This document shows positions 1 to 8,074 of a stretch of DNA of 34,073 nt, one piece after another. The notes below the pieces were generated by a model. That model had not been told where the DNA came from, ran no database searches, and saw only the letters and a list, made by a program, of their open reading frames with translations. Origin of the DNA: Candidatus Rokuibacteriota bacterium (GTDB taxonomy: Bacteria; Methylomirabilota; Methylomirabilia; Rokubacteriales; CSP1-6); the NCBI GenBank assembly GCA_016184365.1, contig JACPCW010000117.1, positions 1 to 34,073 on the forward strand, written 5' to 3'. Each line of letters begins with the position of its first letter. Within the stretch, counting starts at the first letter, position 1. Made by a program: the position numbers and the translations under genes.

Positions 1-240
1 CGCCCGCCCGCTCGGCCGCCGCCCGCCAACGCCCGGGCGCGCCTCGACCGCCCGCCCGCTCGACCGCCGCCCGCCAACGCCCGGACGCGCCACGACCGCC
101 CGCCCGCTCGGCCGCCGCCCGCCAACGCCCGGGCGCGCCTCGACCGCCCGCCCGCCCGACCGCCGCCCGCCAACGCCCGGACGCGCCTCGACCGCCCGCC
201 CGCTCGGCCGCCGCCCGCCAACGCCCGGACGCGCCTCGAC
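1..240 (-). repeat. Five tandem copies of a 48-bp GC-rich repeat
   Basis: Five head-to-tail units occupy 1-48, 49-96, 97-144, 145-192 and 193-240 with no spacer. Units 1 and 3 are identical. The others differ only at unit positions 12, 15, 37 and 44. The array stops abruptly at 240, next to the ispD stop, and runs off the window at base 1, so its true length is unknown. The period is a multiple of three (16 codons). The unit has no stop in any of six frames, so an open frame here proves nothing by itself. Read on the minus strand, each unit contains GTCGAGGCG, then GCGTTGGCGG, then CCGAGCG. The same three blocks occur in the same order in the double-hairpin element at 25502-25591, which suggests the array arose by amplifying part of such an element. 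Confidence 0.95.
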
Positions 241-254
241 TTCGACGCACTCAT
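1..254 (-). CDS. Partial open frame of 16-residue Arg/Gly/Ala repeats, coupled to ispD
   Basis: An ATG at 254-252 overlaps the ispD stop as ATGA, the junction type used repeatedly in this operon. The frame stays open to the window edge. It would encode MSASK followed by 16-residue repeats of the type SRRVRALAGGGRAGGR. Two of the four variable unit positions are synonymous in this frame and two change the residue (Val/Ala, Arg/Trp), so there is no clear sign of purifying selection. In related gene orders ispD is often followed by ispF, but nothing resembling IspF is visible before the window ends. This may be a real gene with a repetitive N-terminus, or a non-coding minisatellite that happens to be open. 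Confidence 0.3.
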   Translation of the reverse strand, partial: MSASKSRRVRALAGGGRAGGRSRRVRALAGGGRAGGRSRRARALAGGGRAGGRSWRVRALAGGGRAGGRSRRARALAGGGRAGG

Positions 255-949
255 CGGCTTGCCCGACGCGCGCGCCGCAGGTCGTCCGGCGTCGTGACCT
301 TGACGTTGCCCACGATACCGGGAACGACGCGGACCGCATGTCCGAGACGCTCGACCAGCATCGCGTCGTCCGTGCCCAGTACGGCATCGCGCCGCGCCTT
401 GTCGTGCGCCTCGCGAAGGACGTCGGCGCGGAACGCCTGCGGTGTCTGCACGGACCACAGTCCCGCGCGATCGATCGTCGTGTCGACGAGGCCGTCGCGC
501 ACACGCTTGACGGTTTCAGCGATCGGCAGGGCGCAGATCGCGGCCCCCGTCCCGCGCGCTGCGGACACGACGCCGTCGATCAGCCCGCGCGTGATGAACG
601 GCCGCACGGCGTCGTGCACGATCACGACGCGGCAGCGGGCGGACAGCGCGCGCAGCCCCTCCGCGACGGACGCCTGGCGTTCGCGGCCGCCGGGCACGAC
701 GGTGATCGGCGCGCGCGGCACGTACCGGCGCAGCAGGCGCTCGGTCCGCGCGATCAGCGCCGCGGGCGCCGCGACGACGATCTCGGCGACGGCCGGGTGC
801 CGGGCGAAGTGCCGCGCGGTGAGCGCGAGGATCGGCACGCCGCCGACGGCGAGGAACTGCTTCGGCACGCGGGCGCCGAGGCGCGTGCCCGCGCCGCCCG
901 CGGGCAGCACGACACCGACGTCGCGCGCGCGGCGTCGCGCATCAGGCAC
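251..949 (-). CDS. ispD: IspD, 2-C-methyl-D-erythritol 4-phosphate cytidylyltransferase
   Basis: This cytosolic enzyme of the MEP isoprenoid pathway transfers CMP from CTP to 2-C-methyl-D-erythritol 4-phosphate. At 232 residues it is the usual family length. The nucleotide-binding signature VVLPAGGAGTRLG lies near residues 13-25, followed by the conserved PKQF. VHDAVRPF is near residues 111-118. The TTPDDL motif typical of the C-terminal region is also present. The start is GTG at 949 and overlaps the preceding PIN-TRAM stop by 8 bp; no better in-frame start lies close by. The gene is the last complete one of the long operon, and its stop overlaps an ATG that opens the repeat-rich frame at the window edge. 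IspF, often adjacent or fused, is not visible. Confidence 0.96.
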   Translation of the reverse strand: MPDARRRARDVGVVLPAGGAGTRLGARVPKQFLAVGGVPILALTARHFARHPAVAEIVVAAPAALIARTERLLRRYVPRAPITVVPGGRERQASVAEGLRALSARCRVVIVHDAVRPFITRGLIDGVVSAARGTGAAICALPIAETVKRVRDGLVDTTIDRAGLWSVQTPQAFRADVLREAHDKARRDAVLGTDDAMLVERLGHAVRVVPGIVGNVKVTTPDDLRRARRASR

Positions 950-1946
950 GCGGCGCGCCCGTTCCGTGCTCGTCGTCGCGGAGCCGGGAGAAGATCATCC
1001 GGCCGGCCGACGTCTGGAGCACGCTCGTCACGATCACGTCGACGGTCTGGCCGAGATAACGCTTGCCGTGCTCGACGACGACCATGGTGCCGTCGTCGAG
1101 ATACGCCACGCCCTGACCCGCTTCCTTGCCTTCGCGCAGGAGGTGCACGCGCATGCCCTCGCCCGGCAGCACCACCGGCCGCAGGCCGCTGGCGAGATCG
1201 TTCACGTTCAGCACCGCGACGCCGGAGACCTCGGCGACCTTGTTGAGGTTGTAGTCGTTCGTCACGACCTTGCCGCGCAGCACCTTGGCCAGCTCGATGA
1301 GCTTGCGGTCGACCTCGCGGACGTGCGGGAAGTCGGCATCGGTGATCTCGACCTTCACCCCCGGCATCCGCTGCAGACGCTGCAGCACGTCGAAGCCGCG
1401 CTTGCCGCGATTGCGCTTGAGCGCGTCGCCCGAATCCGCGATGTGCTGCAGCTCCTGGAGCACGAACTGCGGAACCACCAGCGGTCCGTCGATGAACCCC
1501 GCCGCGCACACGTCGGCCAGCCGGCCGTCGATGATGACGGACGTATCGAGGATCTTGTGGAGCTCGGTGCGGCGCGACGCCGGGAACAGCAGCGCGGAGA
1601 CGTGCTCCAGATCCTGCTGGCGGCGCACGGCGATCGCGCCGCCGAGATACGCGCCGAGCAGCGCCGGCAGCCCGACCATCGTCATGCCGCCCGACGGGAA
1701 GAACGACGAGACCGCGGTGCCCATCGCGAGACCGGCGATGAGACCGAAGAAGGTCCCGGCGGCCACCCAGAACAGTCGCTCGACGGCGACGCCGCCGGCG
1801 GTGTACTCGAGCCACACGGCGGTGGCGCCGAGCAGCGCGCCCGCGACGGCGCCGACGACGGCCGAGTGGTCGAGCTCGGGCGCGACCGTGGCGCCGGCCC
1901 ACGCGGACAGCAGGACGACCACCGCGCGCACGACGATCATCGTCAT
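942..1946 (-). CDS. YacL-type membrane PIN domain / TRAM domain protein
   Basis: A 334-residue protein with about four hydrophobic segments in residues 1-106, then a PIN nuclease-like domain and a C-terminal TRAM domain (about residues 254-317) expected to bind RNA. PIN acidic residues are visible at D134 (LDTS), E165 (LQE), D213 (VDRKL) and D231 (TNDYN), so the metal site looks intact. This is the architecture of the YacL/TTHA0540 family, often found between radA and ispD; its substrate is not established. The frame extends 51 codons further upstream, but that part lies inside radA and lacks family similarity. ATG at 1946, with MTMIVVRA leading into the first membrane segment and 1 bp after the radA stop, is the sensible start. 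Confidence 0.92.
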   Translation of the reverse strand: MTMIVVRAVVVLLSAWAGATVAPELDHSAVVGAVAGALLGATAVWLEYTAGGVAVERLFWVAAGTFFGLIAGLAMGTAVSSFFPSGGMTMVGLPALLGAYLGGAIAVRRQQDLEHVSALLFPASRRTELHKILDTSVIIDGRLADVCAAGFIDGPLVVPQFVLQELQHIADSGDALKRNRGKRGFDVLQRLQRMPGVKVEITDADFPHVREVDRKLIELAKVLRGKVVTNDYNLNKVAEVSGVAVLNVNDLASGLRPVVLPGEGMRVHLLREGKEAGQGVAYLDDGTMVVVEHGKRYLGQTVDVIVTSVLQTSAGRMIFSRLRDDEHGTGAPRA

Positions 1947-1947
1947 G

Positions 1948-3315
1948 TCAGTCGAGCAGCCTCCGCAGGGCGTCGGTGACGGTCGCGACGCCGGTCGTCT
2001 CCACGGGTGGATCGCGCAGCTCCGCGAGGCTCGACGCCGGCACGAGCGCGGCGCGGAAACCGAGCGCCGCGATCTCCTTGAGCCGAGCTTCGAGACCACT
2101 GACCGCGCGCACTTCGCCGGTCAGCCCGACCTCGCCGATGACGACGATGTCGCCGGCGACCGGCCGGTCCATGAAGCTCGATGCCGCCGCGAGCACGATC
2201 CCGAGATCGGCCGCCGGCTCGAGCGCGCGACCGCCGCCGGCCACGTTCACGAAGACGTCCTGGTTGCCGAGCGGCACGCCGGCGCGCTTTTCGAGCACGG
2301 CGAGGAGCACGGCCACGCGGTTGTAGTCGGCGCCGAGCACGGTGCGGCGCGGTGTGCCGAACGCCGCCGGCGCGACCAGCGCCTGGAGCTCGAGCAGCAC
2401 CGGCCGCGTGCCTTCGAGGCTCGCGACGACCACCGAGCCCGGCGCATCCTTCGGCCGCTCGGCGAGAAAGAACCCCGACGGGTTCGGCACCTCGACGAGC
2501 CCGCGATCGGCCATGCGGAACACGCCGATCTCGTTCGTCGATCCGAACCGGTTCTTCACGGCGCGGAGCACGCGATACGCCGCGTGCTGATCGCCTTCGA
2601 AGTACAGCACCGTGTCGACGAGGTGCTCGAGCACGCGGGGCCCGGCGATCGCGCCGTCCTTCGTGACGTGGCCGACGAGGAACGTCGCGATGCCGCGGCT
2701 CTTCGCGATCGTCATGAGCCGCGCCGCGCACTCGCGCACCTGCGCGACGCTGCCCGGCGCCGACTCGAGCTGCGGGAGGAACACGGTCTGGATCGAATCG
2801 ATGATCAGCGCCCGCGGCTGCACGCGATCGAGCTCGGCTTCGACGAGCGCGAGATCCGTCTCGGCCCACAGCAGGAGCTCGGCGGCCGCCACACCGAGCC
2901 GGTCCGCGCGGAGCTTCACCTGAGCCGCGGATTCCTCGGCGGTGACGTAGAGCACGGGCGGCAGCGCATCGGAGAGCGCGCGGGCGGCCTGAAGCAGCAG
3001 TGTACTTTTCCCGATGCCCGGATCGCCGCCGATGAGCACGAGCGACCCGCGGACGACGCCGCCACCGAGCACGCGATCCAGCTCGCCGATCCGGGTGAGC
3101 GTCCGATCGCCACGCTCGACGACGACGTCCTTGAGCGGGCGCGGTCCCGTGCCGGGCGCCGCGATGCGCCGATGCAGCCCGCGTGGCGGCGGCGCCTCAC
3201 GCTCCTCGACGAGCGGCACCAGCTCACCCGTCGCGCGCTTGCAGTCCGGGCACGTGCCCGCCTTCGGCGACGCGAAGCCGCACTGCTGGCAGCGGTAGGC
3301 CGTGCGGACCCTCAC
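1948..3315 (-). CDS. radA: RadA, DNA repair ATPase / branch-migration helicase
   Basis: RadA processes recombination intermediates together with RecA. All family landmarks are visible in 455 residues. A four-cysteine zinc finger sits at C9, C12, C22 and C25. Walker A GGDPGIGKS is at 96-104, Walker B LIIDS is near 170, and the RadA-specific KNRFG motif is at 254-258. A Lon-protease-like C-terminal domain includes DVFVNVAGG and GEVGLTGEVR. The start is GTG at 3315, which overlaps the mlaD stop as GTGA; this start leaves the zinc finger at the expected distance from the N-terminus. The gene sits between the Mla genes and the PIN-TRAM gene, with a 1-bp gap to the latter. Confidence 0.97.
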   Translation of the reverse strand: MRVRTAYRCQQCGFASPKAGTCPDCKRATGELVPLVEEREAPPPRGLHRRIAAPGTGPRPLKDVVVERGDRTLTRIGELDRVLGGGVVRGSLVLIGGDPGIGKSTLLLQAARALSDALPPVLYVTAEESAAQVKLRADRLGVAAAELLLWAETDLALVEAELDRVQPRALIIDSIQTVFLPQLESAPGSVAQVRECAARLMTIAKSRGIATFLVGHVTKDGAIAGPRVLEHLVDTVLYFEGDQHAAYRVLRAVKNRFGSTNEIGVFRMADRGLVEVPNPSGFFLAERPKDAPGSVVVASLEGTRPVLLELQALVAPAAFGTPRRTVLGADYNRVAVLLAVLEKRAGVPLGNQDVFVNVAGGGRALEPAADLGIVLAAASSFMDRPVAGDIVVIGEVGLTGEVRAVSGLEARLKEIAALGFRAALVPASSLAELRDPPVETTGVATVTDALRRLLD

Positions 3316-4523
3316 TTCGGATCCCGTTCCTTCTGGCCGTCGCGATTTCCGCCGAGCCCGCGCAGCAATCCGCGCAGCAGGAAGCTGCGCTGCGCGCCTT
3401 CGAGGATCGACACCATCCGCTCGTAGAGCGTCGGGTCGGCGATGAGCGCGCCGATCGTGCCTTCGCCTTCGTTCAGCTTGTCGGTGATCTCCTTGAGGTT
3501 CGCGAGCGTCGCACGTAAGTCCTTCGCCGCCTGTCGCGTGCTGCCGTCGTCGGGCTCGTCCTTCACGAGGCTTCCGATCGTCCCGCGCCCACCCGCGATG
3601 CGATCGGACACCTCGCGGAGGTTCTTCGTCACCGAGTTCAGATCGTCGAGCAGGCTCTTGTACTTCGGATCGAAGAGCAGCGCGGGCAGCACGCCCTCCT
3701 CGTCCTCGGGACGGTCGGCCATCGCCCCGAGACGCTCCATCGCGGCGACGAGGCGCTTCGCCGCGGCGCTGCTTTCCTTCGACGTCAGCACCCCGGCCGC
3801 GCCTTCGCCGCGCTCGACGCGGTCGATCACCCGTTGCATCGACGCGATCATGTCGTTCAGCTTGCGGAGCGCGACCGGCTCCTCGTAGAGCAGCACGTGC
3901 GCCCAGCCCTTGCCCTTCTGGGCCTCGTCGACCATGCGCGCGACCTGGTCCGTCGTGCGGCGCGCGCTCTTCACGGTCGCCGCGGCGTCCTCGACGATGT
4001 TCGACTTGTTGAGGGACTCCGTCATCGTGCGGAGCCCCTCGGCCAGCTGCGCGACGTTCTTCACGGTCGCCGCGCCTTCGGTCAGCACCTGGCCGATGTC
4101 CGTGGGGTCGCGCGAGGCGAGCACCGCGCCCGCCGCGGCCGGCGGCGCTTTCGCCGTGCCGACCGTGATCTCCACGATCTTGTCGCCGAGCAGGCCCTGC
4201 GTCTCGATGCGCGCGACGGAGTCGCCGCGGACGCGATCACCGAACTTCTTCGCGATCGACATGTCGATCCGCACCTTGCCGCCCGGCTGGCCGGGCAGAT
4301 GCACCGCGGTGACGCGCCCGATCTGGACACCGGCGAGTCGGACCGTCGCGCCCTCGGCGAGGCCGCCGACCTCGGTGAAGTCGGCGTGGATCGTGAAGCG
4401 CGCCTCGAACAGGCGGGCGCGCGCGCCGAGCACGTAGACCATGCCGATCAGCGCGACGAGCGCGACCAGGATGAAGACGCCCACCCGGAACTTCACGGCG
4501 CGCTCCCGGCTGTCGCGAGTCAT
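3312..4523 (-). CDS. mlaD: MlaD-like MCE-domain substrate-binding protein
   Basis: This is the periplasmic lipid-binding component of an Mla-type phospholipid ABC transporter. An N-terminal membrane anchor covers about residues 13-32. The MCE domain follows at about 40-120 (EVGGLAEGATVRLAGVQIG, then GLLGDKIVEI). The rest of the 403 residues is a long, mostly helical tail, much longer than in E. coli MlaD (about 180 residues) but common in deltaproteobacterial-type homologues. A short motif recurs three times in the tail: VERGEGAAGVL at 236-246, GGRGTIGSLV at 311-320 and NEGEGTIGALI at 351-361. Such tails are thought to form helical bundles reaching across the periplasm; that role here is inference. 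The ATG at 4523 lies 1 bp after the mlaF stop. Confidence 0.92.
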   Translation of the reverse strand: MTRDSRERAVKFRVGVFILVALVALIGMVYVLGARARLFEARFTIHADFTEVGGLAEGATVRLAGVQIGRVTAVHLPGQPGGKVRIDMSIAKKFGDRVRGDSVARIETQGLLGDKIVEITVGTAKAPPAAAGAVLASRDPTDIGQVLTEGAATVKNVAQLAEGLRTMTESLNKSNIVEDAAATVKSARRTTDQVARMVDEAQKGKGWAHVLLYEEPVALRKLNDMIASMQRVIDRVERGEGAAGVLTSKESSAAAKRLVAAMERLGAMADRPEDEEGVLPALLFDPKYKSLLDDLNSVTKNLREVSDRIAGGRGTIGSLVKDEPDDGSTRQAAKDLRATLANLKEITDKLNEGEGTIGALIADPTLYERMVSILEGAQRSFLLRGLLRGLGGNRDGQKERDPK

Positions 4524-4524
4524 C

Positions 4525-5352
4525 TCAACGCGCCTCCCCGGCCAGGAACGCCTGGACCGTCGGTTCGGGGCTGCCGAGCACGTCGGCGAGCGGGCCGAGC
4601 GCGGCGAAGCGGCCGTCGATCAGGATCGCCACGCGATCGGCGACCGTCTTCGTGAGCTCGAGATCGTGCGTGACCACGATCGCCGTGTCGCAGACGCCGC
4701 CGTGCAGCTCGCGGATCAGGTCGCCGACCATCTTCGAGTTCGTCGGATCGAGCCCGGCCGTCGGCTCGTCGAAGAGCATGATCTCCGGCTCGGCCGACAG
4801 CGCGCGGGCGATGCCGACGCGCTTCCGCATGCCGCCCGAGAGCTCCGACGGAAGCTTCGGCATCACCTCGTCTCCGAGTGCGACCACGCCCAGGAACCGC
4901 GCGACGCGCTCGCGGATCTCGTCCTCGCCGAGACGCGTGTGCTCCCGGAGCGGGTACGCCACGTTTTCGTACGTCGTCAGCGAATCGAACAGCGCCGCGC
5001 CCTGGAAGACGTATCCCATCCGCCGGCGGATCGGGAGCAGCTCCTCTTCGCTCAGATGCTCGATGTTCTGACCGAAGACGCGGACCTGACCGGCGTCGGG
5101 CTGGAGCAGCCCCGCGATGTGGCGGAGCAGCACCGTCTTGCCCGATCCGCTGCCTCCCATCACGACGAGCGTTTCGCCTTTCGAGACGTCGAACGTCACG
5201 CCTTGCAGCACGGGTCCGGCGTCGAACGCCTTTTCCAGCCCGATCACCTCCACGATTGTCTCGTGGGGGGCCCCGACATGGCCCCCCAGACCCCCCGGCG
5301 CTCCTCTCGCCCCGGCGAAGCCGGGGCGATCGTCGATCACCCGCTCGCTCAC
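4525..5352 (-). CDS. mlaF: MlaF-like ABC ATPase with an element-encoded N-terminal extension
   Basis: This is the cytoplasmic ATPase of the Mla-type lipid transporter. Walker A GGSGSGKT is at 66-73, the Q-loop glutamine at 117, the signature LSGGM at 171-175, Walker B IMLFDEP at 191-197 and the H-loop His at 229. The conserved fold begins at about residue 33 (IVEVIGLEKAF). Residues 5-30 are encoded by the double-hairpin element at 5263-5352 and read RPGFAGARGAPGG then LGGHVGAPH, unlike any ATPase N-terminus I know. The start used is GTG at 5352, 4 bp after the mlaE stop. The only alternative beyond the element is a GTG codon inside IVEV, with no obvious ribosome-binding site. The element is therefore either translated as a Gly-rich tag or lies in a short leader. 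Confidence 0.93.
   Translation of the reverse strand: MSERVIDDRPGFAGARGAPGGLGGHVGAPHETIVEVIGLEKAFDAGPVLQGVTFDVSKGETLVVMGGSGSGKTVLLRHIAGLLQPDAGQVRVFGQNIEHLSEEELLPIRRRMGYVFQGAALFDSLTTYENVAYPLREHTRLGEDEIRERVARFLGVVALGDEVMPKLPSELSGGMRKRVGIARALSAEPEIMLFDEPTAGLDPTNSKMVGDLIRELHGGVCDTAIVVTHDLELTKTVADRVAILIDGRFAALGPLADVLGSPEPTVQAFLAGEAR
5263..5352 (-). repeat. Double-hairpin element, copy 1 (start of mlaF)
   Basis: The copy has two perfect hairpins. The first is TGGGGGGCC (5264-5272) pairing with GGCCCCCCA (5280-5288) around a 7-nt loop. The second is a 10-bp stem at 5307-5316 / 5320-5329 with a 3-nt loop. Between them, on the minus strand, is GAGCGC followed by a second run of six G. The 26 bases 5263-5288 are identical to 9575-9600 in copy 3. 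On the minus strand the copy opens with GTGAGCGAGCGG, whose GTG is the mlaF start. The distance from start codon to the end of the terminal hairpin is 90 bp, the same as in copy 5. The whole copy is in frame with mlaF. Confidence 0.88.
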
Positions 5353-5356
5353 CGCA

Positions 5357-6118
5357 TCACCAGAACAGCATCAGGAAGATCTTGGTCAGGAAGAAGTCGG
5401 ACACGATGACGCCCATCGTCACGTGCACGACCGTGGCGGTCGTCGCGCGGCCCAGCCCTTCCGTCCCGCCTTCCGTCGACAGCCCGTTGTAGCAGCCGAT
5501 CAGCGTCGCGATCGCGCCGAACACGGCGCTCTTCGCGATGCCGGTCAGGAAGTCCTTCGGCACGACCCAGTACGTCATGTTGTTCCAGAACGCGAACATG
5601 TCCGCGCCGCGCTCGAAGTACATGATCAGCATGCCGCCGACGACGCCGGTCACGTCCGCGAGCGCGGTGAGCAGCGGGAAGACGACGAGCGCCGCGAGCA
5701 GCCGGGGCACGATCAGGCGCTTCACGTAGTTCACGCCGAGCGAGCGGAGCGCATCGATCTGCTCGGTGACCTTCATCGACCCGAGCTCCGCGGTGATGCC
5801 GGACGCCACCTTCCCGCCGACGAGGACCGCGGTGAGCACGGGGCCGAGCTCGCGGAAGATCGCGAGCGCGACGAGCGGTCCGACGTACGCCTCGGCGCCG
5901 AAGCGCGCCATGTTCACCGCGCTCTGGAGCGAGAACACCATGCCGGTGAACACGGCCGCGGTGAGCGCCACGCCGAGCGACCGCACGCCCATGACTTCGA
6001 TCTCGTGGACGACGAGCGCCAGGTACCGGCGCGGCAGGGCGACGTTCCGGGCGACCGTCGCGGTGAGCAATCCCACGCCGCCGTACCACATGATCGTGCG
6101 CCGCAGGTAGACGTCCAT
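5357..6118 (-). CDS. mlaE: MlaE-like ABC permease
   Basis: This is the inner-membrane permease of the Mla-type phospholipid transporter; it pairs with the MlaF ATPase and the MlaD MCE protein encoded directly downstream. The 253 residues contain the family core FTGMVFSLQSA, FRELGPVLTAVLVGGKV and AELGSMKVTEQIDALRS, then several hydrophobic helices ending at a C-terminal LFW. The frame is open upstream for another 35 codons, but these overlap the lipoprotein gene. ATG at 6118 (MDVYLRR) overlaps that gene's stop by one base (TGATG) and gives the normal family length. The order mlaE-mlaF-mlaD is the usual one; no mlaC or mlaA is in view. Confidence 0.95.
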   Translation of the reverse strand: MDVYLRRTIMWYGGVGLLTATVARNVALPRRYLALVVHEIEVMGVRSLGVALTAAVFTGMVFSLQSAVNMARFGAEAYVGPLVALAIFRELGPVLTAVLVGGKVASGITAELGSMKVTEQIDALRSLGVNYVKRLIVPRLLAALVVFPLLTALADVTGVVGGMLIMYFERGADMFAFWNNMTYWVVPKDFLTGIAKSAVFGAIATLIGCYNGLSTEGGTEGLGRATTATVVHVTMGVIVSDFFLTKIFLMLFW

Positions 6119-6636
6119 CACTGACGGCCCTCCGTCGCGAACGTCCGGACGACGCGCTCGAAATCCGCGCGGCGCGCCGCGAACGTGTCCGGCGACGCGG
6201 CGTAGAGGAAGTCGTACAGGCACCGCTCGTCGCGCATGACGTACACCTCGACCCTCACCGGCGCGCCGCCATCCGCGAGGCGCCCGTCGACCACCGAATG
6301 CCGCGCGGCCTTGCCGTTGACGGCCACGTCTTCGCGCACCACGACCGAGCGGTCACGCAATCCGGACAGCAAGTGACGCGCCAGCGCCGACAGCGGACCA
6401 CGCGATCGCTGGGCGCCGCACGACGCGTTCACGACGATCCCGGCCGTTCCGTCGCGATGGCGGAGCTCGAGATCGGCCTGCCGGTCATTCGCCACGGTCC
6501 AGTCTCCCGAGGGCATCTCGACGCGATAGCCCTTGTCCGACGAAAACACGCCGCCCTCGATGCGCGTGGCGGCACATCCGGCGGCGGCCAGCGTCGCGAT
6601 CCCCAGCACCATGACACCCATCAGGCGACCTCGCAC
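6118..6636 (-). CDS. Putative lipoprotein of unknown function
   Basis: A 172-residue protein with a signal peptide and lipobox (TLAAAGC, lipidated Cys at 21 if the GTG at 6636 is the start). The ATG at 6621 (MGVMVLG) would also leave a complete but very short signal peptide. I do not recognise the mature part. It contains GYRVEMPSGDWTVAND and ends in a region with SPDTFAARRADFERVVRTF. That pattern resembles small PsbP- or DUF-type domains in which a membrane-damaging-lipid or stress-related protein ends with a 'VVRTF' strand. The position immediately upstream of mlaE and the lipid anchor suggest envelope work alongside the Mla transporter, but this is inference from context only. Confidence 0.75.
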   Translation of the reverse strand: MRGRLMGVMVLGIATLAAAGCAATRIEGGVFSSDKGYRVEMPSGDWTVANDRQADLELRHRDGTAGIVVNASCGAQRSRGPLSALARHLLSGLRDRSVVVREDVAVNGKAARHSVVDGRLADGGAPVRVEVYVMRDERCLYDFLYAASPDTFAARRADFERVVRTFATEGRQ

Positions 6637-6642
6637 CGGCGG

Positions 6643-7290
6643 TCAACCCGACGCGTCGCGCTCGGCGTGGCGCCGCGCCAGCTCCTCGAGCACGTCGCGC
6701 AGCGGAATGCCGCGCTGCCCGAGCAGCACCATCGTGTGGAACCAGAGGTCCGCGACTTCCGACACGACCCGCGCGTCGCCTTCGCCGCCGAGCGCGGCCG
6801 TGATGACCTCGATCGCCTCTTCGCCGACCTTGCGGCTCACGACCGCCTCGCCGCCCGCCAGCAGCGACGCGACGTACGAGCCGGCCGGCGGCGAGGCCTT
6901 GCGGTCGGCGACGATGCGCTCGAGCCGCTCGAGCATCGTCGCGGCCGCGCCGTCATCCGCGCCGCCGTCCGTCGCGCGAAGCCGCTGGAAGAAACAGGTG
7001 CGGTTCCCGGTGTGGCACGCGACGCCGTCCTGGTGCACCTGCACGAGCAGCGTGTCGCCGTCGCAGTCCGCGTACACGCGCTGCACGTGCTGCGTGTGCC
7101 CCGACGTCTCGCCCTTCCGCCACGGCTTCCCGCGCGTCCGCGACCAGAAATGCGTGACGCCGGTGGCCAGCGTCTGGTCGACGGCGGCACGGTTCATCCA
7201 CGCGACCATCAGCACTTCACCGGTCTCGGCGGCCTGCACCACCGCGGGGATCAGACCGGCCGCGTCGAATCGCAGCGCGTCCGGCGTCAC
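6643..7290 (-). CDS. hisIE: HisIE, bifunctional phosphoribosyl-AMP cyclohydrolase / phosphoribosyl-ATP pyrophosphatase
   Basis: This protein carries out histidine biosynthesis steps 2 and 3. The N-terminal HisI half (about residues 1-108) has [17 protein letters not shown] and the metal-ligand block [21 protein letters not shown]. The C-terminal HisE half (about 115-205) has the acidic pyrophosphatase motif [12 protein letters not shown] and [10 protein letters not shown]. The length of 215 residues is normal for the fusion. The start is GTG at 7290, overlapping the hisF stop as GTGA. It is the last his gene of this operon in transcription order; hisC and a HisN-type phosphatase are absent from the window. 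Confidence 0.96.
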   Translation of the reverse strand: MTPDALRFDAAGLIPAVVQAAETGEVLMVAWMNRAAVDQTLATGVTHFWSRTRGKPWRKGETSGHTQHVQRVYADCDGDTLLVQVHQDGVACHTGNRTCFFQRLRATDGGADDGAAATMLERLERIVADRKASPPAGSYVASLLAGGEAVVSRKVGEEAIEVITAALGGEGDARVVSEVADLWFHTMVLLGQRGIPLRDVLEELARRHAERDASG

Positions 7291-8066
7291 GGCTCGCGCC
7301 TCACGTCGACGCCGCGGTCGGCGAGATACTGCTTCGCCTCGGCGATGGTGTGCATCCCGAAATGGAAGATCGACGCGGCGAGCACGGCGTCGGCCGCGCC
7401 TTCGACGAGGCCTTCCCAGAGATGTTCGAGCGTGCCGGCGCCGCCGGACGCGATGACCGGAATCGTGACGCCCTCGGCGATCGCCCGGGTGAGCTCGAGA
7501 TCGTAACCGTCCTTCGTCCCGTCGCGGTCCATGCTCGTCAGGAGAATTTCACCGGCGCCCCGGGCGGCCGCTTCGCGAGCCCACGCGACCGCGTCGAGTC
7601 CGGTCGGCCGGCGGCCGCCGTGCGTGTACACACCCCAGCGCGGCGTGCCGTCCGGCGCGTTGCCCTCGCGCCGCGCGTCGATCGCGACGACGATGCACTG
7701 GCTGCCGAAGCGCTCCGCCGCCTCGCGAATCACGGCCGGACGCTGGATCGCTGCCGTGTTGAGCGAGACCTTGTCGGCACCGGCGCGCAGCAGCCCGCGG
7801 ACGTCGTCGACGCTCCGGAGGCCGCCGCCGACGGTGAGCGGCATGTAAATGCCCTCGGCCGTCCGCCGCACGACGTCGAGCATGATGTCGCGCTCCTCGT
7901 GCGAGGCGGTGATGTCGAGGAACACGAGCTCGTCGGCGCCCTGCGCGTCGTACGCGCGCGCGGCTTCGACCGGATCGCCCGCGTCGCGCAGATCGAGGAA
8001 CCGCACGCCCTTGACGACGCGGCCCTCCTTCACGTCGAGGCACGGGATGATCCGCTTCGCGAGCAT
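7287..8066 (-). CDS. hisF: HisF, imidazole glycerol phosphate synthase cyclase subunit
   Basis: HisF is a (beta/alpha)8 barrel that, with ammonia supplied by HisH, converts PRFAR to imidazole glycerol phosphate and AICAR. The two catalytic aspartates are present: D11 in [10 protein letters not shown] and D130 in IVVAIDARR. Phosphate-binding glycine segments LTVGGGLRS and VIASGGAG are also seen. At 259 residues it has the normal length. ATG at 8066 lies 8 bp after the hisA stop, so the double-hairpin element at the end of hisA sits immediately upstream of its translation start. The gene overlaps hisIE by 4 bp. Confidence 0.97.
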   Translation of the reverse strand: MLAKRIIPCLDVKEGRVVKGVRFLDLRDAGDPVEAARAYDAQGADELVFLDITASHEERDIMLDVVRRTAEGIYMPLTVGGGLRSVDDVRGLLRAGADKVSLNTAAIQRPAVIREAAERFGSQCIVVAIDARREGNAPDGTPRWGVYTHGGRRPTGLDAVAWAREAAARGAGEILLTSMDRDGTKDGYDLELTRAIAEGVTIPVIASGGAGTLEHLWEGLVEGAADAVLAASIFHFGMHTIAEAKQYLADRGVDVRREP

Positions 8067-8074
8067 GGGATTGA

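Noticed and set aside
1-240. CRISPR array
   Set aside because: The 48-bp units are directly adjacent without unique spacers, and no cas gene is present.
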